Source: Candidatus Scalindua sp.
GTDB taxonomy: Bacteria > Planctomycetota > Brocadiia > Brocadiales > Scalinduaceae
Reading direction: 5' to 3'
Assembly (NCBI GenBank): GCA_031316155.1
Contig: JALDRB010000001.1
Location: 186,001 to 250,000 of the forward strand
Length of the DNA: 64,000 bases
The position numbers and the translations under genes were made by a program. How positions within the stretch are numbered: position 1 is the first letter of the stretch; every line of letters starts with the position of its first letter. This document shows, piece after piece, positions 47,655-56,992 of the stretch. Below the pieces are notes generated by a model. That model was not told where the DNA came from. It saw nothing but the letters and a program-made list of their open reading frames with translations, and made no database searches.

Positions 47655-47744
47655 GGAGGTGCTATCCGTTTTGCCGCATACACCTTTCACGGTACATCTT
47701 GAATTTCTCGCTGTTTCTTGACACTGGAAACAAAACATACTCAT
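47655..47744 (-). pseudogene. hcp: N-terminal fragment of hybrid-cluster protein (Hcp)
   Basis: Thirty residues beginning [20 protein letters not shown] and GVCGKTD. The spacing C-x2-C-x8-C-x5-C is that of the iron-sulfur site at the start of hydroxylamine reductase/prismane. The match ends at KTDSTS and the frame then wanders through unrelated sequence to a stop. The rest of the roughly 540-residue protein is absent. It is a clear breakpoint relic. Confidence 0.8.
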
Positions 47745-47848
47745 TTTTTTTTCAATTATTTTTTCTGATTTCAGTTTATTCTGTTTTGAAGTATTTAGGT
47801 TCATGTATTGGAATATCAATATTTCCTTATTTTTTGCGCTGAAGGGGC

Positions 47849-47928
47849 AAGTTCAAAAGACCGTAAAAACTGCCATGAAAGGCAGTTTTAGAAATTTTGG
47901 AAAAGTTAGCCAGGATGGCCTTAACTTG
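47849..47928 (+). repeat. AAGTTCAAAAGACCG repeat family, copy 2
   Basis: An 80-bp full copy. Its right end contains the stop codon of the adjacent response-regulator gene (47921-47923). Confidence 0.9.
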
Positions 47929-48310
47929 CTTGTATGTCTATCTTAAGAATCTCGGCCACTTTATTAACAATTTCATTTGGATCAAAGGGTTTTGTAATGT
48001 ACATATCAGCTCCAACATCCATTCCTTGCTTTTTATCCTGTTTCTGCCCCTTCGCAGTCAGCATCATTACAAATATATCTTTCATCCCGAGTTCATTTTT
48101 TACTGTATTACAAATCTCATATCCACTCATTCCCGGCATCATAACATCAAGGATGATAAGTTCGGGTTTCTCTTTCCTAACAGACGCAATGGCTTCATCT
48201 CCATTGTCTGTGGTAAGTAACACTATCCCCCTCTCTTCAAATTCCTCAAGGGATTCCTGAATCAGCATCCTCATGTGCGGTTCATCATCAACTATTAATA
48301 TCTTTGTCAT
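47921..48310 (-). CDS. Single-domain response regulator (receiver)
   Basis: A CheY-like receiver of 129 residues. The acidic pocket is ILIVDDEP (D9, D10), the phospho-accepting aspartate is in LIILDVMMPGMSGYE (D55), and the conserved T and K are in MMLTAKG and ITKPFDP. No output domain. Its last codons and stop lie in a dispersed repeat, so the natural C-terminus may have been a few residues different. It follows a second receiver and a PAS-GGDEF-EAL gene on the same strand. Confidence 0.93.
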   Translation of the reverse strand: MTKILIVDDEPHMRMLIQESLEEFEERGIVLLTTDNGDEAIASVRKEKPELIILDVMMPGMSGYEICNTVKNELGMKDIFVMMLTAKGQKQDKKQGMDVGADMYITKPFDPNEIVNKVAEILKIDIQAS

Positions 48311-48354
48311 CTTTTTTTTTGTTCTGGCTCAGACAGGTTGGGTATTACTGCTTT

Positions 48355-48720
48355 CTATCCGATCCGGGCATTGATTTCCTCAAGTAATTCTTCTTTTGTT
48401 ATAGTTTTGTCAAAAAAAACAAGGTTTGGTTCCACATCTCTTAAATTCTTATAGGCACGTTTTGGTTGACTGCTGATTATGAGCACCGGAATATCTGCGC
48501 ATTCCGGCATACTTTTCAGGTAGAGAAAAAAGGTATCTCCCGTCACCATATCCATTACGATATCAAGAATGATCAGATCAGGTTTATCTTGTTCCAGTTT
48601 TGACAATGCTTCATTTCCATCATAGACATGAATGATTCTGTAATCCGTTTCCTCCAGCATTTCTGAATAGAGATCATGAAAGGTCTGATCATCGTCCACT
48701 ATCATTACCGTTTTGTCCAT
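48355..48720 (-). CDS. Single-domain response regulator (receiver)
   Basis: A receiver of 121 residues. The pocket is VMIVDDDQ, the phospho-site is LIILDIVMDMVTGD (D55 region), and FFDKTITKEEL supplies the conserved lysine. The usual P after the phospho-site M (MMPG) is changed to MDMVTGD, and the conserved T is in IISSQ as serine. It may be a divergent receiver with altered kinetics. It is flanked by the PAS-GGDEF-EAL gene and the other receiver, probably in one operon. Confidence 0.9.
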   Translation of the reverse strand: MDKTVMIVDDDQTFHDLYSEMLEETDYRIIHVYDGNEALSKLEQDKPDLIILDIVMDMVTGDTFFLYLKSMPECADIPVLIISSQPKRAYKNLRDVEPNLVFFDKTITKEELLEEINARIG

Positions 48721-48767
48721 TTCTCTTTACTCCTTCGATAACGGAATAAATAATACCGTGAGTCTAA

Positions 48768-50573
48768 TCACTTTTCTCCTGAGCAATACAGATGTTTATC
48801 CTGTACCAGAATCTCTTCAAATTCCCTGGCAGGTAATGGTTTGCAATATAAGAAACCCTGTATTTCGTCACATTGTCGTTGTTTGAGAAAGAAGAGCTGT
48901 TCTTCAGTCTCAACTCCTTCAGCAATAACCTTCAGTTTCAGACTTTGTGCTAATTCGATAACTAATGACACTATTGCCTTGTCACTTTGATCGGTTACAA
49001 TATCTCGCACGAAATGTTGACTGATTTTGAGTTTGGTAATGGGAAATCTCTTAAGATAATATAATGAAGAAAAGCCCGTACCAAAATCGTCAATTGCTAT
49101 TTGGATTCCTATAGTGCACAATTTATTCAATTTGTGAATAATTGCCTCCAGATTTTGCATGGCGACGTTCTCGGTAATTTCCAGTACGAGAAAATGTGGA
49201 TCCATACCGGTTTTCTCTAACACCAGGGTAATAACTTCTACCAGATCTTTTCGCTGAATTGTTTGAACGGAAAGATTTACGGCTACACACAAAGGTTGTA
49301 AGCCTGCATCCTGCCAGACTTTGTTTTGAGAGCAGGCATTATTGAGAACAAATTCATCAATCGAGATGATCTGTTTTGTTTCTTCTGTTAAAGAGAGAAA
49401 TTCTTCGGGATAAATCAGACCCTGATCTGGATGTTCCCATCGTACCAGAGCTTCAAAACCCACAATCTTTCCTGTATTAATATTCACTTGAGGCTGGTAG
49501 AAAACTTCAAAATTCTCAGATACCAATGCACGGTGAAGTTCACTTTCCAGTATCATTTTATTGAAAGATGAGGCATGAATTATTACGTTGTAAAACTGGT
49601 AGTTATTTTTCCCGTGTTCCTTTACGTTGTACATGGCAGTATCGGCATTATTCATCAAAGTTTTCGGATCTGTACCATCATTAGGATAGATGGCTACTCC
49701 GATGCTGATGGTGATAGAGAATTCGTGATTGTTGATTATGCATGGATATCTGAAGGCACGGAGGATTTTTCGTGCAATTTTGTGCACGTTTTCAATATAT
49801 TTAATTCCCGGCAATAAAAGAATGAATTCGTCACCTCCATGTCGTGCAATGGTATCGTCTTCACGTAAACAGCTTTTCAGTTTATTAGCAATGTTATACA
49901 GCAACTGGTCGCCAATGGAGTGTCCCATTGTATCGTTTACAACCTTGAATCTGTCCAGGTCGAGAAACATTACTGCAAGCATCTCATTGTTTCGGTGGGC
50001 ATGAGCTATCGCAAGTGCCAAACGATCATTAAAAAATACACGGTTGGGTAACGAAGTAAGGTAGTCGTGAAAAGCCATATGTTTGATTTGTTTTTCCGCC
50101 TGTTTCCGTTCTTCAACCTCAATCTGCAGTCTTTTGTATGCCATCTCTAACTCCGCTGTGCGATTGGCTACGCGCTGTTCGAGAGATTCATTAAGCGTTT
50201 TCAATTCTTCTTCCATCCGTTTCCGTTCAGTGATATCCCGGATAATTCCACAGATCACCTTCCTGCCTTTATGGCTAAAGATACTGGCAGAGATCTCCAC
50301 AGGGAAAACAGTTCCATCCTTTTTCCTGTGGTACCTCAGGGGAATCTTATAGCGTTTTCCGGTAACGAGCTTACGGATAGCATCCTCTGAAATTTGCGGC
50401 TCGTTCGTAATGTCAGTGTGCCTCATGGTGAGGAATTCTTTTCGGCGATATCCATAAATTTCCTCACAAGATTTATTGACTTCAATGAATTCCCTTGTCT
50501 CGACATCGAAAATCATAATCGCATCTTTTGTAGTGGAAACTACTTGTCTGTATTTTTCTTCACTTTCAAGCAT
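48768..50573 (-). CDS. PAS-GGDEF-EAL cyclic-di-GMP signalling protein
   Basis: A 601-residue dual protein. The PAS domain (about 1-118) ends GIIRDITERKRMEEELKTLN, then a coiled coil (120-165). The GGDEF domain (about 168-330) keeps HGGDEFILLL. The EAL domain (about 345-590) keeps GFEALVRWEHP, with VLEITENVAM, DDFGTGFSSL and VIAEGVETEEQ. Both active motifs are intact, so it could make or break c-di-GMP. It has no membrane segment. It opens the operon with two receivers, and the window also encodes two PilZ proteins and a YajQ protein that may read this signal. Confidence 0.95.
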   Translation of the reverse strand: MLESEEKYRQVVSTTKDAIMIFDVETREFIEVNKSCEEIYGYRRKEFLTMRHTDITNEPQISEDAIRKLVTGKRYKIPLRYHRKKDGTVFPVEISASIFSHKGRKVICGIIRDITERKRMEEELKTLNESLEQRVANRTAELEMAYKRLQIEVEERKQAEKQIKHMAFHDYLTSLPNRVFFNDRLALAIAHAHRNNEMLAVMFLDLDRFKVVNDTMGHSIGDQLLYNIANKLKSCLREDDTIARHGGDEFILLLPGIKYIENVHKIARKILRAFRYPCIINNHEFSITISIGVAIYPNDGTDPKTLMNNADTAMYNVKEHGKNNYQFYNVIIHASSFNKMILESELHRALVSENFEVFYQPQVNINTGKIVGFEALVRWEHPDQGLIYPEEFLSLTEETKQIISIDEFVLNNACSQNKVWQDAGLQPLCVAVNLSVQTIQRKDLVEVITLVLEKTGMDPHFLVLEITENVAMQNLEAIIHKLNKLCTIGIQIAIDDFGTGFSSLYYLKRFPITKLKISQHFVRDIVTDQSDKAIVSLVIELAQSLKLKVIAEGVETEEQLFFLKQRQCDEIQGFLYCKPLPAREFEEILVQDKHLYCSGEK

Positions 50574-51560
50574 TGTCTTTTCCGCTCGACAGGTTCAGTT
50601 ACTAAGATTCGGTAAGCGGTATTTTACCTTATCTTTCACCAATGTTGCATGTTACAGATATCTCACTCTCAGTTTGCAGGCTAATGAGAAGATAACAAGG
50701 TTCCGCCTAAATCCTTGTTGACAGGAAAAGAGCGACATGGCGGAAACATGCGAAATTCACTTTATCGGGGGAGGAGTTGTCGGTTTTTCTCTTTTAGATT
50801 GCTCAGTATTTGATTGAATTCTTGACTGACTCTTTAACTCCTGGAAACAATTCTGCCCTGTCATTTCTTTCAGAGACAATCATGTTTTTCATACTCTTGT
50901 TATAACCAGTAGTTACCCCCACATAATGGTAGATTAATAATCAAGAAATTTGTTGAATTTATTTGAAGCGTTTTGAGAAAATTGAGACGAGATGTAAAAT
51001 ATGTATGATTTGTTTTCTGCAGCAAATGCAGATATAGGAGAAAAAAATTGAGAACAGCAACTGTCAAAAACTGCTTTCTTCATAGTCACTTCCTTACGGT
51101 ATTGTTTAAAGAAATTACAACAATCTTCAGAAAGGATATCATAGTATTCAGCATATATAAGTTAACATAGTACTGAAAACTGTAGATCCATGGTACCTTG
51201 ACAGTAACATTTTGTCAATCTAAAATGAGTTATTCTTGTTTTTATGCCAAAACACATACCCAAGATGCTGTGAATAAACGACATGGATGTTGTCGCCATC
51301 CCGGATGGATCCATTCGCCAGTCCGATGTGCGTTCTGGTAGGGACGAGGTAGCCATTTTGAAAGAGTTGTGCATGAGGCACTAACCCGATGCATAGCATG
51401 AGTTAAATATAAGGTTTCCTTTCTCGATATTATATGATAAGATGCTATCCGTCTTAAAGCATGATTTTCAGGAGTAACAACGCGGAGAGACCCAAGTTTT
51501 TTAAATGTTTGGCCTGTCTGGTAAGAGGAAAAATAGTAAAATTTTAAGGATATATGACAT
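50574..51560. other. Long intergenic region with one small repeat
   Basis: About 990 bases. Only the GAGTTAGTGCATCC-type repeat at 51349-51388 was recognised. Two overlapping minus-strand frames (51162-51374, 51242-51580) have no family features. The divergent promoters for the GGDEF-EAL operon and aconitase should lie here. Confidence 0.5.
51349..51388 (-). repeat. GAGTTAGTGCATCC repeat family, full copy
   Basis: Read on the minus strand it is GGGTTAGTGCCTCATGCACA followed by ACTCTTTCAAAATGGCTAC, matching 54202-54240 at most positions. It includes the small palindrome GTGCA..TGCAC. Confidence 0.75.
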
Positions 51561-53840
51561 ATGGCTTTTGACATTGACATAATAGAGTCAGTTTACAGCA
51601 AAATGGGAGAGCGGATTGAGGCTGCTCGTAAACTGCTTGGCAGACCGCTCACATTGACTGAAAAAATTTTGTATGCTCATCTAAACGATCCTGTATGCGC
51701 AAAGGTTTATGAACGTGGAGCCTCTTACGTAGATTTTCTTCCGGACCGCGTTGCCATGCAGGACGCAACCGCTCAGATGGCGCTTTTGCAGTTTATGATG
51801 GCAGGCAGGGATAGGACAGCAGTGCCTGCTACGGTACATTGTGACCATTTGGTTCTGGCTAAGGTGAATGCCGAAGAAGATCTCGAAAAGGCAAATGTTA
51901 CCAACAGGGAGGTGTATGACTTTCTTGCCTCAGTTTCAAACAAATACGGTATCGGTTTCTGGAAACCGGGAGCAGGTATTATTCATCAGGTGCTGTTTGA
52001 GAATTATGCATTTCCCGGAGGGATGATGATTGGAACCGATTCTCATACGCCAAATGCCGGTGGACTCGGAATGATTGCTGTTGGGGTAGGAGGGGCAGAT
52101 GTGGTAGACGTAATGGCAGGTATGGTGTGGGAGCTGAAAATGCCGAAATTAATCGGAATCAGACTTACGGGCAGACTGAGTGGCTGGGTATCTGCCAAGG
52201 ATGTGATTCTGACGATTGCCGGCATTCTGACGGTAAAAGGCGGGACCGGATGCATTGTGGAATATTTTGGAGAAGGCGCACATGAGATTTCCTGCACAGG
52301 GAAGGGGACAATCTGCAATATGGGAGCCGAAATCGGTGCAACAACTTCGCTATTTGAATATGACAGCAAGATGAAAGAGTATCTTGAAGCAACCGGAAGG
52401 TCAGAAATTGCCGATATGGCTGATAAAATTGCCGAACATCTCCGTTCCGATGACGGAGTACATCAAAAACCGGAAGAATTTTATGATCAGATTGTCGACA
52501 TAAACCTTTCTGAACTGGAACCCCATATTAACGGACCGTTCACGCCTGATCTGTCCTGGCCTATTTCCAAATTTACCAGGGCCGTAAAAGAGCAGAACTG
52601 GCCTGAAAAGCTGGAAGTAGGACTGATTGGTTCCTGTACAAATTCATCGTACGAAGATATGAGCCGATCGGCTTCTGTTGCCAGGGAGGCTCAGTTAAAG
52701 AATCTCAAGTCAAAAGCGGCTTTAACGATAACGCCGGGATCGGAACAGGTTCGTTTTACCGCAGAAAGAGACGGATTTTTGGAGGACTTTCAAAAAATAG
52801 GGGGAGTAGTATTGGCAAATACATGCGGTCCTTGCATCGGTCAGTGGCAGAGAGATAACGCCGGTCTAAAAAAACCGAATTCCATCATAACCTCATTTAA
52901 CAGAAATTTTAAAAAGCGAAATGACGGTAATCCCAATACCTATGCATTCGTTGCTTCTCCTGAAATCGTTACGGCTATGGTACTTGGAGGTCGTTTAAGC
53001 TTTAATCCACTCCTTGATACCCTGATAAACGAAGACGGAAAAGAGGTAAAACTTGGCGAACCAAAAGGAGAAGAGCTTCCAGTCAACGGTTTTGCGATAA
53101 AAAAATCCGTGTATGTACCGCCCGCAGAAGACGGGCATAAAGTTGAAGTGACAATAGACCCTCATTCTAAAAGGTTGCAGTTGCTTACACCTTTTCCTGC
53201 CTGGGACGGTAATGACCTTCTTGGGTTGAGGCTGTTCTTCAAGGCGAAAGGGAAATGCACTACTGACCATATTTCTATGGCTGGGTACTGGCTGATGTAC
53301 CGCGGACATCTGGACAGTATCTCTCAGAATTTAATGATGGGGGCTGTAAACTGCTTTAATGGCGAGGTAAATCTGGTGAAGAACGTTTTAACGGGTAAAT
53401 ATGATGAAGCTCCCAAAGTGGCTCGTGAGTATAAAAATGCCGGTATCGGTTCGGTTATTTGTGGCGACGAAAATTACGGTGAGGGAAGTTCCCGTGAACA
53501 TGCTGCCATGGAGCCCCGCTACCTGGGTGTTCGTACCGTTATCGTCAGATCCTTTGCAAGAATCCATGAAACAAACCTTAAAAAACAGGGTATTCTGGCG
53601 CTCACTTTTGCCGATCCGCAGGATTATGAAAAAGTCCTCGAGGATGATACGATCGATATCCTCGGGTTGAAGAACTTCACTCCAGGGGTGCCGTTGACTG
53701 TTCGGTTAATTCACTCAGATAAGAATACCGATGAATTCCCGGCAAATCATACCTATAACCAGTCCCAAATCGAATGGTTTAAGGCCGGCAGCGCTCTGAA
53801 CCTTATCCGTAAGCAGGCAGAAGGCTGTACAAACAAATAG
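51561..53840 (+). CDS. Aconitate hydratase, mitochondrial-type
   Basis: Citrate/isocitrate isomerase of 759 residues. Three cysteines hold the [4Fe-4S] cluster: one in [13 protein letters not shown] (about 359) and two in [10 protein letters not shown] (about 422 and 425). [14 protein letters not shown] and [19 protein letters not shown] are substrate-binding signatures. The latter lies in the C-terminal swivel domain. The length and order match mitochondrial-type aconitases, not AcnB. It is intact, starts at ATG 51561, and has no clear operon partner. Confidence 0.96.
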   Translation: MAFDIDIIESVYSKMGERIEAARKLLGRPLTLTEKILYAHLNDPVCAKVYERGASYVDFLPDRVAMQDATAQMALLQFMMAGRDRTAVPATVHCDHLVLAKVNAEEDLEKANVTNREVYDFLASVSNKYGIGFWKPGAGIIHQVLFENYAFPGGMMIGTDSHTPNAGGLGMIAVGVGGADVVDVMAGMVWELKMPKLIGIRLTGRLSGWVSAKDVILTIAGILTVKGGTGCIVEYFGEGAHEISCTGKGTICNMGAEIGATTSLFEYDSKMKEYLEATGRSEIADMADKIAEHLRSDDGVHQKPEEFYDQIVDINLSELEPHINGPFTPDLSWPISKFTRAVKEQNWPEKLEVGLIGSCTNSSYEDMSRSASVAREAQLKNLKSKAALTITPGSEQVRFTAERDGFLEDFQKIGGVVLANTCGPCIGQWQRDNAGLKKPNSIITSFNRNFKKRNDGNPNTYAFVASPEIVTAMVLGGRLSFNPLLDTLINEDGKEVKLGEPKGEELPVNGFAIKKSVYVPPAEDGHKVEVTIDPHSKRLQLLTPFPAWDGNDLLGLRLFFKAKGKCTTDHISMAGYWLMYRGHLDSISQNLMMGAVNCFNGEVNLVKNVLTGKYDEAPKVAREYKNAGIGSVICGDENYGEGSSREHAAMEPRYLGVRTVIVRSFARIHETNLKKQGILALTFADPQDYEKVLEDDTIDILGLKNFTPGVPLTVRLIHSDKNTDEFPANHTYNQSQIEWFKAGSALNLIRKQAEGCTNK

Positions 53841-53846
53841 CCAGAG

Positions 53847-54176
53847 TTACTCTTTTTCTCTCATGAGTACTCCGCAATGACAATTGTCCAGTTCGTCTGC
53901 CTGCGTGCCGCAATCGCACACAACGCCGCAGTTACACTCATATTCGAGCTCGTCACTAGGTCCCCTGTCAGAAGGTATAGTAATCAGGCCACAAAGGCAC
54001 CTGCCTCCCGGTTTCAACGTTTCATATCCGCATAGACAGCCACCGGGGCAGTTGCAAATATAAATTGTTGGTTTTTCTGAAGCCTTACTGGTCTCAGCAG
54101 AGTAAAAAAGGCTGCATAGAGCAATAGTAATCACAGCTACCGGTATAAATATTCCATTCTTCAAATAGGTAAACAT
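53847..54176 (-). CDS. Secreted cysteine-rich protein with two CxC-x3-CxC repeats
   Basis: A 109-residue protein with a signal peptide (about 1-32). Two copies of the same module follow. Module 1 is YICNCPGGCLCGYETLKPGG then RCLCG (cysteines 41, 43, 47, 49, 60, 62). Module 2 is YECNCGVVCDCGTQADELDN then CHCG (81, 83, 87, 89, 99, 101). Twelve cysteines recur at a 40-residue period. The pattern suggests cluster or metal binding outside the cytoplasm, like a secreted metallothionein; no assigned family is recognised and PGGRCLCG only loosely recalls heavy-metal-binding domains. It lies convergent to aconitase, ending 7 bases after it. Confidence 0.8.
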   Translation of the reverse strand: MFTYLKNGIFIPVAVITIALCSLFYSAETSKASEKPTIYICNCPGGCLCGYETLKPGGRCLCGLITIPSDRGPSDELEYECNCGVVCDCGTQADELDNCHCGVLMREKE

Positions 54177-54201
54177 TAGGCAAACTCCTTTCTTATGTCT
54201 C

Positions 54202-54240
54202 GAGTTAGTGCATCCTGCACAACTCTTTCAATATGGCTAC
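54202..54240 (+). repeat. GAGTTAGTGCATCC repeat family, full copy
   Basis: GAGTTAGTGCATCCTGCACA followed by ACTCTTTCAATATGGCTAC. It is opposite in orientation to the copy at 51349-51388, so together they flank the aconitase and cysteine-rich genes as inverted copies about 2.9 kb apart. Confidence 0.75.
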
Positions 54241-54347
54241 AACTACTTCCCTGTAGTTGCTTCACGCCCTTTTGAGTACGTACTTCCGCACAAAAAGGAT
54301 GTAATCCATTGATTTATTCGCATTTAACATACAAAAACCTATACAAT

Positions 54348-54515
54348 CAAGTTAGGCCATCATGGCCCGCCCGTACCGAACGGTACGTTCGGGCAGGCTA
54401 ACTTTTCCAAAATTCCCACCTCGTCCCCGCCAGAATGATCATCGGGCTGGCGAATGGCCTGTTGGCCGGGCGGGAAACTGTCTTCCATGGCAGTTTTCAC
54501 GGAATTTTGAACTTG
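54348..54515 (-). repeat. AAGTTCAAAAGACCG repeat family, copy 3 with inserts
   Basis: Inverted copy of 168 bp. The standard ends CAAGTTAGGCCATC and GGAATTTTGAACTTG enclose extra GC-rich palindromes, CCCGCCCGTACC...GGTACGTTCGGGC and CCCGCC...GGGCGGG. Small palindromes thus seem to insert into this element too. Confidence 0.85.
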
Positions 54516-54634
54516 CGCCTTCAGCGCAAAAAATAAGGAAATATTGAATTTCATCTTTGAATTAATACAATTTTATTATACAGAAATTTTCATTATATAT
54601 GTATAATATTTTCTCATATGTGTCAATGAAACTT

Positions 54635-56833
54635 TTATTCCAGAATGATCCTCGCATCAACCGCTACCACGCCTTTTTCGTAAACAAACAGGGGGTTCAG
54701 TTCGATCTCTTTTATTCTATCAACGTGTGAAATGAATTCAGAAACGGTAACAATTGACTTTATCAGTTGCTGAACATCCATTACCCTGGCACCTCTATAG
54801 CCGGATAATATGGGATAACCCTTGATATCCTGTATCATCTTCAGTGCTTCTGCCTCTGTTACGGGAGCTATCCTGAATGACACATCAGCGAATATCTCTA
54901 CAAATATACCTCCGAGGCCGAACATAACTGTCGGGCCGAATTGTTCGTCCCTTATTCCCCCAACTATTACCTCCGTTGCCCCGGGGAGCTGTTTTTCTAC
55001 CAGGATTCCATTCAGTCCGGTATCCGGCATATTCCTGGAAATATTACTCATTATGGCATGGTAGTGTCTTTTCGCATCTTCCCTGTTTTTCACATTAACT
55101 GCAACACCTCCAACATCGCTTTTGTGCAGGATTTCCGGTGATGATACTTTTAAGACGACAGGAAATCCTAATAATTCAGCAGCTTCAACAGTCTCTTCAG
55201 GAGTTTTTGTTAATAGATAAGCGGGTGTTGTAATTCCAATTGATTTAATAATATCCAGGGCTTTGTCAGGAAGAACGATCGTTTTTGCTTTGGAAGGGAT
55301 ATTCTTCAAAAAATTTGCCGCTTCTTTAAAGTTGTCTGAACAGATAGAGAGAGAAGCCTTATGCTGAAGATCCCGGGGTGTCTTAGAGACGGAGGAGACT
55401 GTTTTTTCTTCCGGTTTGCTTATAAAATTCTCAGGCATACGGCCGGGGATGTGCCCGCTCTCCATGCAAATTCTCCCTCTTTCTACCAGAATACTCATAG
55501 CCTTTACACACCTTTCAGGTGAGGGAAAGACGGGGATATTATGTTCTTCAAACAGGAGTTTTATCTTCCTGGTATGCATACCGCCGATTGTGCAGATGAT
55601 AACGGGTTTTTTCGCTTCCCTTGCCTTTTGAGAGATAATATCAACGATACCTTCTGTCATTCCTGGGGGCGGCATTAACGGGATTACGATTGCGGCATCG
55701 AAAAAATCGTCATCAATGAATGCGGTCTTCATAACAGTGCCAAAATCTTCGTTGCCTGAACTGCCGGTTATGTCAACGGGATTATTCAGGATATAAAATT
55801 CCGGAAATTCCTTTTCAAGGTTTTCTTTTATACTCCGGGGAGTCCTGGAAAGATCGAGTCCTGTATTGCTGCACATGTCTGACACGGCAACACCAAATCC
55901 TCCACCGTTCGTAATTACGAGGATTTTATTTCCTCTTGCAGGTTTCTGCATTGAGAGTACTTTGCATGCGTCTATAAAATCTTCAAGGCCGTCAACTTCT
56001 AAAATCCCGGATTCTCTGAAGGCGGCTCTGTAAATTTCAAATTTTCCCGCAATAGCTCCGGTATGTGATCGTATTGCATCAATTCCAAAATTCCCTCTCC
56101 CAACCTTCAGGGCTACCATATGTTTTGTTTTTGAGCAGCGGCGTGATGCGTTGATAAATCTTCTTCCTTCATCAACCGATTCCATATAGATCCCGATCAC
56201 GCGTGTTGATTCATCGTTTATGAAATACTCAATCAGTGCTGATTCACCTATGTCAACACGGTTTCCGTAGCTGACAATTTTTGATACTCCAATATTTTCC
56301 TGTGCCAGTAAGTCCATGAGGGATACTGCGTAAGAGCCGCTTTGTGTCAAAATACTCACATACCCTTTCCCGGGTTTTTGAACCTTATTCCAGGGTAAAA
56401 ATGAAGTGGTAAAGTTTGAATAATTGTCAAAAACTCCTATGCAGTTCGGGCCAATTACGCTGATTCCGTCCTGTCTGCAGATACGTTTTATCTCTTTTTC
56501 GAGTAAAGCACCTTTTCCTCCAATTTCACCAAAGCCTCCGCTGATTATGATTGAATTTTTAATTCCGCACTTCGAATGTTGTTGAAGGACCTCAGGGACA
56601 CGGTGTGAAGGAATTGCAATTACGGTGAGATCTATTTGTTCTTTTACTGTTAGAAGCGAGGGGTAACATGGAAACCCGAAAACCGTATCATGGTGTGGAT
56701 TAACCGGTACAATTCTCCCTCTATATCCCATCTCTTCGAGGTTTTTAACAATTACGGAGGTGATGTTTTGAGGATCTTCCGTTGCTCCTATTATGGCGAT
56801 AGATTGAGGATTAAAAAACTTTTCAAGAGGCAT
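54635..56833 (-). CDS. ADP-forming acyl-CoA synthetase (fused alpha-beta)
   Basis: A 732-residue NDP-forming acetyl/acyl-CoA synthetase that couples CoA-thioester cleavage to ATP. Domain order: CoA-binding (about 5-140, IAIIGATEDP), the ligase domains with SILTQSGSYAVSLMDLL and the phospho-histidine region IRSHTGAIAGK (about 155-440), then ATP-grasp (about 500-730, FPVVLKVSSPEILHKSDVGG). It is intact. In anaerobes this enzyme often conserves energy from acetyl-CoA; acetate may be the product here, but other acyl groups are possible. Confidence 0.92.
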   Translation of the reverse strand: MPLEKFFNPQSIAIIGATEDPQNITSVIVKNLEEMGYRGRIVPVNPHHDTVFGFPCYPSLLTVKEQIDLTVIAIPSHRVPEVLQQHSKCGIKNSIIISGGFGEIGGKGALLEKEIKRICRQDGISVIGPNCIGVFDNYSNFTTSFLPWNKVQKPGKGYVSILTQSGSYAVSLMDLLAQENIGVSKIVSYGNRVDIGESALIEYFINDESTRVIGIYMESVDEGRRFINASRRCSKTKHMVALKVGRGNFGIDAIRSHTGAIAGKFEIYRAAFRESGILEVDGLEDFIDACKVLSMQKPARGNKILVITNGGGFGVAVSDMCSNTGLDLSRTPRSIKENLEKEFPEFYILNNPVDITGSSGNEDFGTVMKTAFIDDDFFDAAIVIPLMPPPGMTEGIVDIISQKAREAKKPVIICTIGGMHTRKIKLLFEEHNIPVFPSPERCVKAMSILVERGRICMESGHIPGRMPENFISKPEEKTVSSVSKTPRDLQHKASLSICSDNFKEAANFLKNIPSKAKTIVLPDKALDIIKSIGITTPAYLLTKTPEETVEAAELLGFPVVLKVSSPEILHKSDVGGVAVNVKNREDAKRHYHAIMSNISRNMPDTGLNGILVEKQLPGATEVIVGGIRDEQFGPTVMFGLGGIFVEIFADVSFRIAPVTEAEALKMIQDIKGYPILSGYRGARVMDVQQLIKSIVTVSEFISHVDRIKEIELNPLFVYEKGVVAVDARIILE

Positions 56834-56992
56834 AGTGTAGTACCGTAGTCACCCATTAGAAGGTGTTTGTCAGGTAGTAAAAATAGTTATATCAAAGCTG
56901 TGGTGAATCAGAAATACCGGTTTATTATAAGAGATTTTGTTTCAGTAACAACTCCGTTTATCTAAAGTCAAAAAGGTTCCGAATGAATAATC

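Larger units (their letters stand above)
54177..54634. other. Repeat-filled intergenic region
   Basis: Contains a GAGTTAGTGCATCC repeat (54202-54240) and the longest copy of the AAGTTCAAAAGACCG family (54348-54515). No gene was recognised. Confidence 0.6.

Noticed and set aside
51242..51580. Minus-strand frame of 112 codons upstream of aconitase
   Set aside because: No family features, no ribosome site, and it overlaps a dispersed repeat and the aconitase start.
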